DNA of 64,000 nt from Bordetella ansorpii (lineage in GTDB: Bacteria > Pseudomonadota > Gammaproteobacteria > Burkholderiales > Burkholderiaceae_B), in NCBI RefSeq assembly GCF_900078315.1, contig NZ_FKBS01000029.1:873897-937896 (forward strand), in the 5' to 3' direction. This document shows positions 18,444 through 25,747 of this stretch, one piece after another. Under the pieces are notes generated by a model. The model was not told the origin of the DNA and searched no databases. It worked only from the letters and a program-made list of their open reading frames with translations. Position 1 is the stretch's first letter, and each line of letters starts with the position of its first letter. The position numbers were made by a program, and so were the translations under genes.

Positions 18444-18799
18444 CGCCTATTCCTCCATCGCCGCCAGCATTCGCTGGACGAAATTGGGTTGCATGCATCG
18501 CCCTACGTCCTAAACAACCCTGGTTCACCAGCCAAAGGCCCCCCCTACCCCAGCGGCGCATTGCCCTGGAGCAGGGAGGAATACCAGCCCGCATTCGCGG
18601 ATCCACGCCAGTGCGCAGGCGAGCGCACCCCCCGGGCGCGTGGATTCGGCCGCCCGCTGGATTTTTGGGGAACTGCCCCCCTAGGCGTGCCGCAGCACGC
18701 CCCCAGTACCGGTTGTGTCGAGGCATCGGTGCCTCGGTGTACTCCTCCCTGCCAGCCCATTCAGGCCCAGTTGCAGTAGCGTGGGGAGCCCGCAGAGGA
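18444..18799. other. Gap between P-like and Q-like genes
   Basis: No convincing gene on either strand; open frames here are compositionally poor (Arg/Gly/Pro-rich). One perfect hairpin is present at 18719-18736 (CGAGGCA, loop TCGG, TGCCTCG). In lambda this interval carries nin genes; none is recognised here. Confidence 0.4.
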
Positions 18800-19501
18800 T
18801 TACGTCATGGCCTGCCTCGTATCCGCCTGTTCGGCGAGCTGCAGCGCTTCCGCGCTGATGTAGGTGCCCGACACCATGGCCCGCAGCTTGCGCAGCGCTT
18901 GGTGGTCGATTGCGGGGGTCTCTGGGTCGCCAGGCTGCGGCGACGCCAGTAGGCCGGCGATATCGCTGGCCTTGAGCTTTCCTTCCATGACTGCCGTCCG
19001 CATCGCGTCATCGCGCATCGTCGGATTACGGCCAGGCGACAGCAGCCATCGCATGGGTTGGCACGCATGCCTTGCCGCATGCACGGCGCGGTTGTATGCG
19101 GCCCGGAAGGCCACACGGGCACCGACCTCGTCGCCGCTGGCGAAGACGCCCCGCGCGACTGCAAAGGCCCGTGCCATTTCATCGGTCCAGACGACGGACG
19201 CATCCTCGTCCTGGGCGCACAACGCGATCGCCCACGCCTCGTCTGCCTCGGGCCGTCCGTCGCGCTCTGCCGCCCGCTGAATCTGGGACAGCACGTGCGC
19301 GGGTTGCGGCATCGTGCGGTAGCGCCCTTCCTCAGGGTCGACCAGGTACGCCTCGATGGCACGCTGGACGACCGACAAAGGGAAGTGCGCAACAGCACGG
19401 AAGAACAAGGCCTTCGCTCTGGCGCTCAGCACAGGCAGCTGACGCAGCTCCGCGATATCGTCCAGCAACTCGGCAAAGGCGTCGAAGTCGGCCTCACCCA
19501 T
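18800..19501 (-). CDS. Replication protein P-like (helicase loader candidate)
   Basis: 233 residues from the ATG at 19501, which overlaps the O-like gene's stop. The N-terminal half (FDAFAELLDDIAELRQLPVL, AKALFFRAVAHFPLSVVQRAI) is typical of betaproteobacterial phage proteins occupying the lambda P position. The probable role is loading the host replicative helicase at the phage origin. No ATPase motif is seen, consistent with lambda P rather than DnaC. Confidence 0.55.
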   Translation of the reverse strand: MGEADFDAFAELLDDIAELRQLPVLSARAKALFFRAVAHFPLSVVQRAIEAYLVDPEEGRYRTMPQPAHVLSQIQRAAERDGRPEADEAWAIALCAQDEDASVVWTDEMARAFAVARGVFASGDEVGARVAFRAAYNRAVHAARHACQPMRWLLSPGRNPTMRDDAMRTAVMEGKLKASDIAGLLASPQPGDPETPAIDHQALRKLRAMVSGTYISAEALQLAEQADTRQAMT

Positions 19502-19913
19502 TGACGGTCGCCCCGCGGCCAAAGAGCATTCGCCGCGCGTCGTCATTTACGCGCTGGCGAACTTCGGTGTCCTGGCCGGCCGACTGGCCAGGCGCAAATC
19601 GCTGCCCAGCGGCCACCAGGCCGCGCGATGGCGGCGACACGTGCTCGATATCGTCTTCCCATCGCTCCCCGCGCAGCCAGGTAGCGGCATGAGGGATCAG
19701 CCCTTTGTCGCGGCGCGAAGCCGCCCACGCTTGGGCATGCAATGGTGCCGCGGCCAACGCGGCACGCTGCTTTGCGGCGTTGAGGCTCTTCCAGGCCTTC
19801 TGGGCCTCCAGCTTCGCCACGCGACGCGGCCACACGGCCCAGAAGGCGTCGAAGGCAGGGGCTGCCTGTTCAGGCTCACTTGATGAGCCCTCGCCGAAGA
19901 GATCACTTTGCAT
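19494..19913 (-). CDS. Replication protein O-like, short
   Basis: 139 residues from the ATG at 19913, which overlaps the upstream TGA in the frame as sequenced. The segment FDAFWAVWPRRVAKLEAQKAW and the later HAATWLRGERWEDD match the C-terminal domain seen in many phage O/DnaT-like replication proteins. The N-terminal origin-binding domain of full-length O proteins is absent, so the protein may act with a partner or be a reduced form. Confidence 0.55.
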   Translation of the reverse strand: MQSDLFGEGSSSEPEQAAPAFDAFWAVWPRRVAKLEAQKAWKSLNAAKQRAALAAAPLHAQAWAASRRDKGLIPHAATWLRGERWEDDIEHVSPPSRGLVAAGQRFAPGQSAGQDTEVRQRVNDDARRMLFGRGATVNG

Positions 19914-20788
19914 CAGTTCTGCCCTCCAATACAGCATCGGTCGGCCCAGCCAACCGGAAGAGACCGCCACCATCCAGCGCCGCAGCGCAAGCCGGGTTGA
20001 GCCACAAGCACTCCGTCCGCACGGCAGCGCCACGAGCGGCGGCAATGCGGGCTGTGGTCGTATTCATCTGCCAACTGGCAAGATGGTTCTGATACAGCCC
20101 GCTTGGGTACCCGCTCAATATCACCATGCCAGCGAGCCCCCCCCCCAGTAAGAAGGTCCAACAGCGCGAGATGATCTTCTCTGGACATCTCGTGCGCATA
20201 GAACCGCCCAGGCTGTCGTGCCTCGGGGATGTATGGGGGATCGATATAGAAGAGGACGTCGGGCCCGTCATGCTGGCGAATCACGTCCAGCGCTGGCCGA
20301 TTCTCGATCATGACGCCCGACAACCGCTCACCAACGGCAGACAGCGTTGCAGGCAGGCGTCGCCACAGGTCTTGGGCCGTCCCATACACGCGCCGGGTGT
20401 CGACGCGAAAGCCAGTGGCCCCCTTCGTTGCGCCGGCAGATCCGAATCCCATTTCCGCTCGAATCAATGTGCGCCGCGCGCGTTCAACCGGATCTTCGGC
20501 AACTTCATAAGCCGCTTCGAACTCGTCGCGTGCATATGGTGTCAACGTCAGTTGCTCGACGAGTAGCGCACGATCAGATGGCGACCTCAGCACTCGGAAC
20601 AGGTTGACGACATCACCATCCAGATCGTTGTAGACCTCGGCATACGCACGATCTTTCTGAACCAGCACACCGGCCGCACCGCCGTACGGCTCCACGTAGC
20701 AACGATGCGGGGGGAAATGCCGGATTACCCAAGGGGCAAGCCGAAACTTCCCGCCGTGATATCGCATAACCGGTCGGATTACGCCCAT
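19903..20788 (-). CDS. DNA adenine methylase (Dam/D12 class), frameshifted at a G10 tract
   Basis: N-terminus MRYHGGKFRLAPW with the FxGxK-like AdoMet motif, and YIDPPYI as the catalytic DPPY motif: a Dam/D12-type N6-adenine methyltransferase. After LLDLLT a run of ten G (plus-strand C at 20137-20146) shifts the frame; as sequenced the product ends at 19913 with an unrelated tail. With nine G the frame continues LAGMVILSGYPSGLY (normal D12 motif) to a stop at 19903. GTG at 20794 is an alternative start. The tract could be a phase-variable switch, a real mutation, or a sequencing error. Confidence 0.82.
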
Positions 20789-20949
20789 GCGCACCCCGAC
20801 TTTTCCTGCACTGAAAAGTGAGAATTAATGCGGAAAACCTTCGGTTGAAAAAATGATATTCCCGCCTCTTTTATACAGAAAATTTTCGCTTTACCATGGC
20901 GGCGTCGAATGGTTCGACATATTCCAACTTTTACAGGAGAAAGCCTTTT
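20789..20949. promoter_or_regulatory. AT-rich intergenic region before the plus-strand cassette
   Basis: The stretch 20817-20905 is notably AT-rich for this genome and contains TTGAAA and TTATAC elements, though spaced too far apart for a good sigma-70 promoter. AGGAG lies about 10 bases before the ATG at 20950. A promoter for the plus-strand genes is likely here but I cannot place it exactly. Confidence 0.35.
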
Positions 20950-21177
20950 ATGGAGAAAAATCAATCCACAGTAATCAGTATGACCAGTCAACAACGAGTG
21001 GAGCGCCTGAGGCGCTTCAGCCGAGACTTTGCACTCGCAAGCGACAACCTTTCCACCTACCTGAACAGCCGGATCAACCTCACCGAGACCGAGCTTGAAC
21101 GGGCCGCCGATCTGGAGGGAGCCTTGACCGCCATAAGCCTGGAATGGTGCCGATTCACAGCAATGACAAGGCACTAG
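20950..21177 (+). CDS. Small hypothetical protein
   Basis: 75 residues from the ATG at 20950, chosen because AGGAG lies upstream; MEKNQSTVISMTSQQRVERL at the start. Helical and charged, no motif recognised. First of a plus-strand cassette placed against the direction of the leftward replication operon, which suggests expression in the lysogen (moron-like). Confidence 0.5.
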   Translation: MEKNQSTVISMTSQQRVERLRRFSRDFALASDNLSTYLNSRINLTETELERAADLEGALTAISLEWCRFTAMTRH

Positions 21178-21237
21178 ACGCAAGCTGACACATCCGTTGA
21201 GCATCGAGTACGATCGCTGCATCCAACGGAGTTCGAT

Positions 21238-21480
21238 ATGCGCCCTGCCTACGTCGAAGTGATGGTTTATATAGACGGCACCGCTGTCGTCTGCGAGGTT
21301 TCCACGCGAGTGCTTGATCATCTCGCTGACAGCGATGACCTGCACAGCAAAGCGGACTATCACGCGATCGCCGCTGCGAACTTCCACCTGATCGAAGCGG
21401 CAGCACGAACTAGGCCAGGTCCGCACATCACCGGCATGCCACTGCGCCTGGAACGAGCGCATTTCCCAGCGAAGCTGTAA
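21238..21480 (+). CDS. Small hypothetical protein
   Basis: 80 residues; GGAG about 8 bases before the ATG. The N-terminal half is beta-strand-like (VEVMVYIDGTAVVCEVST), the C-terminal half basic. No family recognised. Second gene of the plus-strand cassette. Confidence 0.5.
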   Translation: MRPAYVEVMVYIDGTAVVCEVSTRVLDHLADSDDLHSKADYHAIAAANFHLIEAAARTRPGPHITGMPLRLERAHFPAKL

Positions 21481-21522
21481 TCGAACAACGCCGCTTCCAA
21501 ATCGGGCGGCAGCCGAATCGTA

Positions 21523-22098
21523 ATGAGCGAACTTCTTTCCTGGATTGAAGGCCACCCCGGCGTTGCCGCATGGGTCCAAGCCGCCGGCGCAATTCTGGCT
21601 ATCGTCGTCGGCTTCTGGCACGCCGCCCGAAGCCGACGCCACGAACGCGAGGCTGCCGAGGAGCGCGCCTGGAACGAGAAGTACGAGCACAAAGAGACCG
21701 TGCATCGCCTGGCACTGAACGCCTATGAGGCGATCAAGGACGTGCCAGGGACCGCAGCCGAGCTTCCTGGCACCGCTCGCGACGCGCTGATGAATCTTGC
21801 GCTGGTCGCGCGCCTGAATGGTGCGGCGCGGGCGCTTGATGCGATTGACCTGAAAGCAATCAACGACGCGCGGCTGCTTGATGCGCTGGCGTTGCTGCGA
21901 GCTTCCGTTGAAGCCATGCAGGCGATTGCCGGCGGACTCCGAAGTGCAGTGAACGACATTCGATTCGACGCGTTGTGGCAGATTCAAGCCAAGACCATCG
22001 ACCAACACCAAGCGATCGCCAACCGCGCCTGGGGCGTCGTGAGCATGCACACCGCCGCATACCTGGATTCTCGCAAATCCCGCCGAGTGCCCCTCTGA
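21523..22098 (+). CDS. Membrane-anchored helical protein, unknown
   Basis: 191 residues. A single transmembrane segment near residues 14-34 (VAAWVQAAGAILAIVVGFW) is followed by a basic stop-transfer (HAARSRRHERE) and a long helical cytoplasmic part. Its placement in a plus-strand cassette inside the early region, and single-span topology, fit a lysogen-expressed envelope protein such as a superinfection-exclusion factor, but no sequence motif proves this. Confidence 0.5.
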   Translation: MSELLSWIEGHPGVAAWVQAAGAILAIVVGFWHAARSRRHEREAAEERAWNEKYEHKETVHRLALNAYEAIKDVPGTAAELPGTARDALMNLALVARLNGAARALDAIDLKAINDARLLDALALLRASVEAMQAIAGGLRSAVNDIRFDALWQIQAKTIDQHQAIANRAWGVVSMHTAAYLDSRKSRRVPL

Positions 22099-22108
22099 TC
22101 GGAGTTGA

Positions 22109-22375
22109 TCAAACTGCAGCACTTGTCGCCCCTGACACATCAGACCCCAATTGATCGAGTGCCGACAGAAGCTGACGTAGGCGCGCCGGAACAGGAAATT
22201 CGCTCTCCTGGCGAAGTGCGGCATCCAATGCCTTACACAGGGCGACCTCATCGGTGCAACCCACTGCAACGAAGTATGCTATGACCGCATCGCCACTCAA
22301 CGGGCGGCCAAAAATTTCACCCGCCGCACTCAGCAACGCTGCCGGGCGTGAGACATCAAAATAAGGCTTATCCAT
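22109..22375 (-). CDS. Small hypothetical phage protein
   Basis: 88 residues from the ATG at 22375, beginning MDKPYFDVSRPAALLSAAGE. The ATG shares the CCATGG hexamer with the start of the plus-strand gene at 22374, so the two genes are head-to-head with a 2-base overlap. No motif recognised. Confidence 0.4.
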   Translation of the reverse strand: MDKPYFDVSRPAALLSAAGEIFGRPLSGDAVIAYFVAVGCTDEVALCKALDAALRQESEFPVPARLRQLLSALDQLGSDVSGATSAAV

Positions 22376-22556
22376 GGAAATCCGACTGGGCTCGAAGTTG
22401 AAGGGACACTCGACGGCGGCAATTGAAAACGCGATCGCGAAAGCGCTGAGCGAGCTGACCGGCACTGAGTTGCGCGTTCAGATTGACTCGCTTGAATTCG
22501 ACGACAGCAGCAAAGCAGAGATCAGGGCGCGAGTCGCCCTCCCCGCGCGCACTTGA
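22374..22556 (+). CDS. Small hypothetical protein
   Basis: 60 residues, MEIRLGSKLKGHSTAAIENA at the start, with an amphipathic helix and an acidic beta segment. Initiation overlaps that of the minus-strand gene at 22375. AAGG lies about 7 bases upstream. No family recognised. Confidence 0.45.
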   Translation: MEIRLGSKLKGHSTAAIENAIAKALSELTGTELRVQIDSLEFDDSSKAEIRARVALPART

Positions 22557-22612
22557 CAATGGAAGCCTTGCGATGAGCGGGCACATGGGCGGCGACATCC
22601 TGGCCGTACGCA

Positions 22613-23020
22613 TCAACGATTCTCTGATCGGGCTGCATGCCCGGCATTTGCAGCGGGCTGTTGCGAAGGCCGCTCAATCCACACCTGCGCAATCTCCCCA
22701 TGCCGCCATCCAGCCGGCATGCCGCCATCCTCTACCACCAGCTTGATCAACGCCGTGCTGTACCGGTCACCCTCAACGGTGAACATGACGGCGTAGTGCC
22801 CCTGCGGATCCTGGCGGCACTGCTCGTGCCAGCCTGACATCCGCAACAGCTCTTCCCGCGTGAACGACCGACCGCCGGCCCGATAGAACGTCGTGATGCT
22901 CGGCAACTGCGCCTTCACAGGCTCGGCGCGCTCTTGATCGGTCATCACCGCGACGGCCTGGCCTGATTCACGGCGCACCGCCATGGCGCCGGGCACGGTC
23001 CCGAACAGGTCGCGCGTCAT
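22613..23020 (-). CDS. Hypothetical phage protein
   Basis: 135 residues from the ATG at 23020, which overlaps the upstream TGA; an in-frame GTG at 23026 is the alternative. Contains FTREELLRMSGWHEQCR. No function recognised. Part of a run of small, mutually overlapping minus-strand early genes between the CII-position gene and the methylase. Confidence 0.5.
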   Translation of the reverse strand: MTRDLFGTVPGAMAVRRESGQAVAVMTDQERAEPVKAQLPSITTFYRAGGRSFTREELLRMSGWHEQCRQDPQGHYAVMFTVEGDRYSTALIKLVVEDGGMPAGWRHGEIAQVWIERPSQQPAANAGHAARSENR

Positions 23021-23325
23021 CGCCACACCGCCGACACATCGACGAAGGACGGCCCAGCGCCGGCATAGGCATAGAGCGCCAGCGGCCGGCGCGCATGCGC
23101 TCGGCGTACATGCTCAGCCACGCGCAGAACGCCTCGGGCTGCCAGTCGCGAGCAGGTGCGCTCCACGTCGCGCAGCGTGTACGACCGCCCTCCAGCACCT
23201 GCCTGCCCACCATCGTCCGCCTTCGGCTCGCACACCAGCGCCGCGAGATCTCGCACGATCATCGGGCCGCCGTCACGCACCGCGGCCACGATGGCCTGCC
23301 CTATCGGTCCCAGTCCGCGCGGCAT
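23017..23325 (-). CDS. Hypothetical protein with winged-helix-like region
   Basis: 102 residues. Helices IGQAIVAAVRD, MIVRDLAALV and LRDVERTCSRLAARGVLRV look like a small winged helix ending in a wing, a frequent arrangement in phage early regulatory proteins. Coupled to the next gene by overlap. DNA binding is inferred only. Confidence 0.45.
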   Translation of the reverse strand: MPRGLGPIGQAIVAAVRDGGPMIVRDLAALVCEPKADDGGQAGAGGRSYTLRDVERTCSRLAARGVLRVAEHVRRAHARRPLALYAYAGAGPSFVDVSAVWR

Positions 23326-23327
23326 GG

Positions 23328-23549
23328 CTACGCCTCCGCCGATTCGAGCTTGACCGCGCGGCGCATCAGTCGCTCGCTCAGGTCCGCCGTGCCGCCATCG
23401 TCATACGCAACGATGGCCACGCGCTCATCGGGCCGCTGGATGTCGGCGTTGCACTGGGTGCGCCAGCGCACCACCTTGCCGGTCTTGCCGGACGGCAGAC
23501 GCACGCGGTCCCCGCCCCAAATGTGAGTGACGGCCGTTACGGCATCCAT
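23328..23549 (-). CDS. Small hypothetical phage protein
   Basis: 73 residues with GAGGGG upstream of the ATG. Contains GGDRVRLPSGKTGKVVRW, which looks like a small KOW/SH3-type beta barrel found in many phage proteins. No further function is visible. Confidence 0.45.
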   Translation of the reverse strand: MDAVTAVTHIWGGDRVRLPSGKTGKVVRWRTQCNADIQRPDERVAIVAYDDGGTADLSERLMRRAVKLESAEA

Positions 23550-23559
23550 TCTGTTCCCC

Positions 23560-23754
23560 TCAGTGCCGTTCGGCCCGTTGCTGCTTGTCGATCTCGGCGT
23601 AGCTCATGATCAAGCACGCCTCCAAGAATTTCTCGTCCGACTGGGTACGCTTCAGCAGCGCCTGCAGGAGCACTTCCCGCGATGCACCACCGCACTGCCC
23701 TTCCAGTTCAGCCTTGACCCGCCCCGCGTAGGCGTATGCCTCGCCGGTGGTCAT
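23560..23754 (-). CDS. Small hypothetical phage protein
   Basis: 64 residues, mostly helical and charged. Its ATG at 23754 overlaps the TGA of the CII-position gene, so the two are translationally coupled. No family recognised. Confidence 0.45.
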   Translation of the reverse strand: MTTGEAYAYAGRVKAELEGQCGGASREVLLQALLKRTQSDEKFLEACLIMSYAEIDKQQRAERH

Positions 23755-24146
23755 GCAGCCTGCCTCACGTCAGGAACGCTGCGCTCAGCCAGCATCTGCT
23801 CGACCAGGGTCAGGCACGCCTGGCGCACCAGCCACTGGGTGACAGCGTGATTGCCAACGACCTGCTCGAAAGCGGCGATACGCGATGGGGGCAGTTCCAG
23901 GCGGCGCGAGCCGTTAGGAAACATCTCATCCTCGTGCAGATAGCTGCTGACGTGCTGCGCATGCAGGTCGCACGCCGCAGCCAGCATTGCCTGGGTCAGG
24001 CCCGGCCGCGCACGGCAGCGCCAGGCGAGGCGCACCACCTCTCGATAGGTGGCACACGCAGCGATCTGTGCGCTGCTGACAAGCCGTCGCGGCACAGGGG
24101 CGAATACCGGAGTCGGGCGCACATCAAGGGCCTGATTGGGCTGCAT
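23751..24146 (-). CDS. Phage regulatory protein in the CII position
   Basis: 131 residues. A central helix-turn-helix-like segment (LTQAMLAAACDLHAQHVSSY) is followed by a helical C-terminus. It is the second gene after cro in the leftward early operon, where lambda has cII, and a tandem 12-bp-period repeat lies 34 bases upstream of its ATG. Role as a transcription factor is inferred. Confidence 0.5.
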   Translation of the reverse strand: MQPNQALDVRPTPVFAPVPRRLVSSAQIAACATYREVVRLAWRCRARPGLTQAMLAAACDLHAQHVSSYLHEDEMFPNGSRRLELPPSRIAAFEQVVGNHAVTQWLVRQACLTLVEQMLAERSVPDVRQAA

Positions 24147-24482
24147 TTTCTATTTCTCGCCTTAGGGAAAATCTATCGACTAACAGCGTCACTAACAGCA
24201 TCAACGCCCCAGTTACCACGATGCTCCGACCAAATCGTTCCTATGGGAAACAATGACCGCGAGAAAATCGGGGAAAAGCGTTTAAAAAACGTCTTCCAAG
24301 CCATGTCCGGAGACTTCTCCGCTTAGAAAAAAACAATTAACTAACAGCATCACTAACAGCATTGCCGTGCCGCAGAATTCTTTGCATGAACACGACGCAA
24401 CGCCCGGAATGGGGCGCCCAACTCCAGCCTCGTAAACTGGCGGCTCTCACCCCTACCAGCCTTCCGATTCGAGGAGCCGAGC
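24147..24482. repeat. Intergenic region with a duplicated ~50-bp element
   Basis: Two copies of a 21-bp element, CTAACAGC(G/A)TCACTAACAGCA, at 24180-24200 and 24341-24361, each made of two CTAACAGC half-sites 12 bp apart. Similarity continues about 30 bp on the lower-coordinate side of each copy. Between them is a minus-strand 43-codon frame (24173-24304) with no good ribosome site, not called as a gene. The elements lie just upstream of the CII-position gene and look like regulator-binding sites. Confidence 0.5.
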
Positions 24483-24860
24483 ATGGAAAAGACAGCACAG
24501 CAGCAGTTCGACGATCTGTTGAAGAACTCGCATTTCTTCAACGACTGCATCAACAACTCGAAGCAGGCCGCCGGGTTTGTAGCTGGGCAAATCCTGGGAG
24601 CCCTGATCAAGGACGAGAGCGAACAGGTGGAAAAATTCAAGCAACTCATCCTCCACGAACTCCAGGTGGATTCAGGTCTAGGACCGAGCATAGACAGCGC
24701 GGCACGCTTGGTTCTCCATGGGATGCACCTTGGTCTGCAAACAATGCTGCATCCAGACGAGCAGACGTTGCTCTTACGGATTCGCGCAGCAGAGCGAGCT
24801 CAGGCGGCTCTTTCCACTGCGAGGCCTCGACGCAAATCAAAAATCCCCGAAGTGCGGTAA
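24483..24860 (+). CDS. Hypothetical helical protein
   Basis: 125 residues with GAGGAG about 7 bases before the ATG. Contains FVAGQILGALIKDESEQVEK and a basic C-terminus (STARPRRKSK). It lies convergent to cro and opposite to the leftward early genes, so it may be a lysogen-expressed accessory gene. No family recognised. Confidence 0.5.
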   Translation: MEKTAQQQFDDLLKNSHFFNDCINNSKQAAGFVAGQILGALIKDESEQVEKFKQLILHELQVDSGLGPSIDSAARLVLHGMHLGLQTMLHPDEQTLLLRIRAAERAQAALSTARPRRKSKIPEVR

Positions 24861-24961
24861 GCGTTTGGGAACGACCGAAGACGCGCGATCCTTTGCCGCG
24901 CCTATACGGCTTGCGAATAACCCCGCAAGACGGGCGTATTGCCTTCAGACGATCAATCACG

Positions 24962-25201
24962 TCACGCATGACTGGCCTCCTCCCGAGCACTTGTCTGATC
25001 CGCACCAGTTGGCCGCCCGAACAGCTCAGGAAAGCCCAGACGCACGCGAGACGGAATCCCACGATTTTTCCAGTTGCTGACGCGCTGGACAGCTCCCGGC
25101 CTGGAAAGAATTCCCATGAGGCTGGCCACCTTTGTCGGTCCACCAAGGCGGTCGATGACGTCAGCATCGGGATGACGAAGACCAAGATCGGCTGTGTTCA
25201 T
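24962..25201 (-). CDS. cro: Cro-like repressor (YdaS/Cro-type HTH)
   Basis: 79 residues from the ATG at 25201. The segment VIDRLGGPTKVASLMGI followed by VQRVSNWKNRGIPSRVRL is the typical Cro/YdaS helix-turn-helix of betaproteobacterial phages. It is divergent from the cI-type gene with the operator pair between them. The -10 box ends about 7 bases before this ATG, so the transcript would begin at or near the A of AUG (leaderless). Longer starts would lie in the promoter. Confidence 0.75.
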   Translation of the reverse strand: MNTADLGLRHPDADVIDRLGGPTKVASLMGILSRPGAVQRVSNWKNRGIPSRVRLGFPELFGRPTGADQTSAREEASHA

Positions 25202-25207
25202 GCCGCA

Positions 25208-25246
25208 ATTAAACACCGTGTTTATTTAAAAATCAACATGGCGTGT
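25208..25246 (-). promoter_or_regulatory. OR-like operators and leftward early promoter (PR-like)
   Basis: Operators AAACACCGTGTTT (25211-25223, perfect 6+1+6 dyad) and CAACATGGCGTGT (25234-25246, same consensus inverted) are 23 bp apart. On the minus strand TTGATT (25236-25231) and TTTAAT (25213-25208) are separated by 17 bp, so one operator covers each box. The promoter reads into cro. Confidence 0.75.
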
Positions 25247-25278
25247 ATCAACAGGGCGTTGACCTTGGCAACAATTCA

Positions 25279-25683
25279 ATGATGAAACCCATGCATGTAC
25301 AGATGGCACGCCTTTACGAGGCCGCCCGAGCAGCTAAGCGCTTAAGCGGGACGGCCGATCAACGCGAACTCGCTGAATTGCTGAACGTCGCTCCCCAGAA
25401 CGTAAATAACTGGGAATCGCGCGGACCGTCGAAGGAAGCAATGCTTCAAGCGCAGTTTTCTTATGACGTCAATGCAACGTGGGTTGCTACCGGAAAGGGG
25501 CCTATGTTTGTAGGCGGCGCCGCCCCATCGGATTCGCTCTGGCCCTTCCACAGGGTCGATATTCGGCGAGTGCTACGGCTTGACCCACTTGAACGATCCT
25601 TCGTCGAAGGAAAGCTGGAATCAGCGATCGAAACCGCCGAAGCAAGAGTTGGCGCAGTCAAAAGCGGCGGTGCAGCCGCCTAA
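25279..25683 (+). CDS. Prophage repressor, CI-type HTH without S24 peptidase domain
   Basis: 134 residues from the ATG at 25279 (ATGs just downstream are possible). The N-terminal domain has RLYEAARAAKRLSG, the helix-turn-helix RELAELLNVAPQNVNNWESR and NATWVATGKGPM, typical of phage repressors of Burkholderiales. The C-terminal part is short (SLWPFHRVDIRRVLRL) and has no room for a LexA-like autopeptidase. It would maintain lysogeny by binding the operators at 25211-25246 and 26494-26529. Confidence 0.75.
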   Translation: MMKPMHVQMARLYEAARAAKRLSGTADQRELAELLNVAPQNVNNWESRGPSKEAMLQAQFSYDVNATWVATGKGPMFVGGAAPSDSLWPFHRVDIRRVLRLDPLERSFVEGKLESAIETAEARVGAVKSGGAAA

Positions 25684-25747
25684 ATCCAGGCCGAAGTGGC
25701 CTAAGTTGGTTTGGTCCGAAGGCCGATACATCAGTTAGGGAACCGAT

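Noticed and set aside
20779-22269. Minus-strand open frame of 496 codons across the plus-strand cassette
   Set aside because: It runs antisense through three plus-strand genes, has no good start and overlaps the methylase 5' end; sequence is unlike any protein fold I recognise.
24242-24326. Short plus-strand peptide MGNNDREKIGEKRLKNVFQA and onward (27 codons)
   Set aside because: No ribosome site and it lies within the regulatory repeat region; too short to support.
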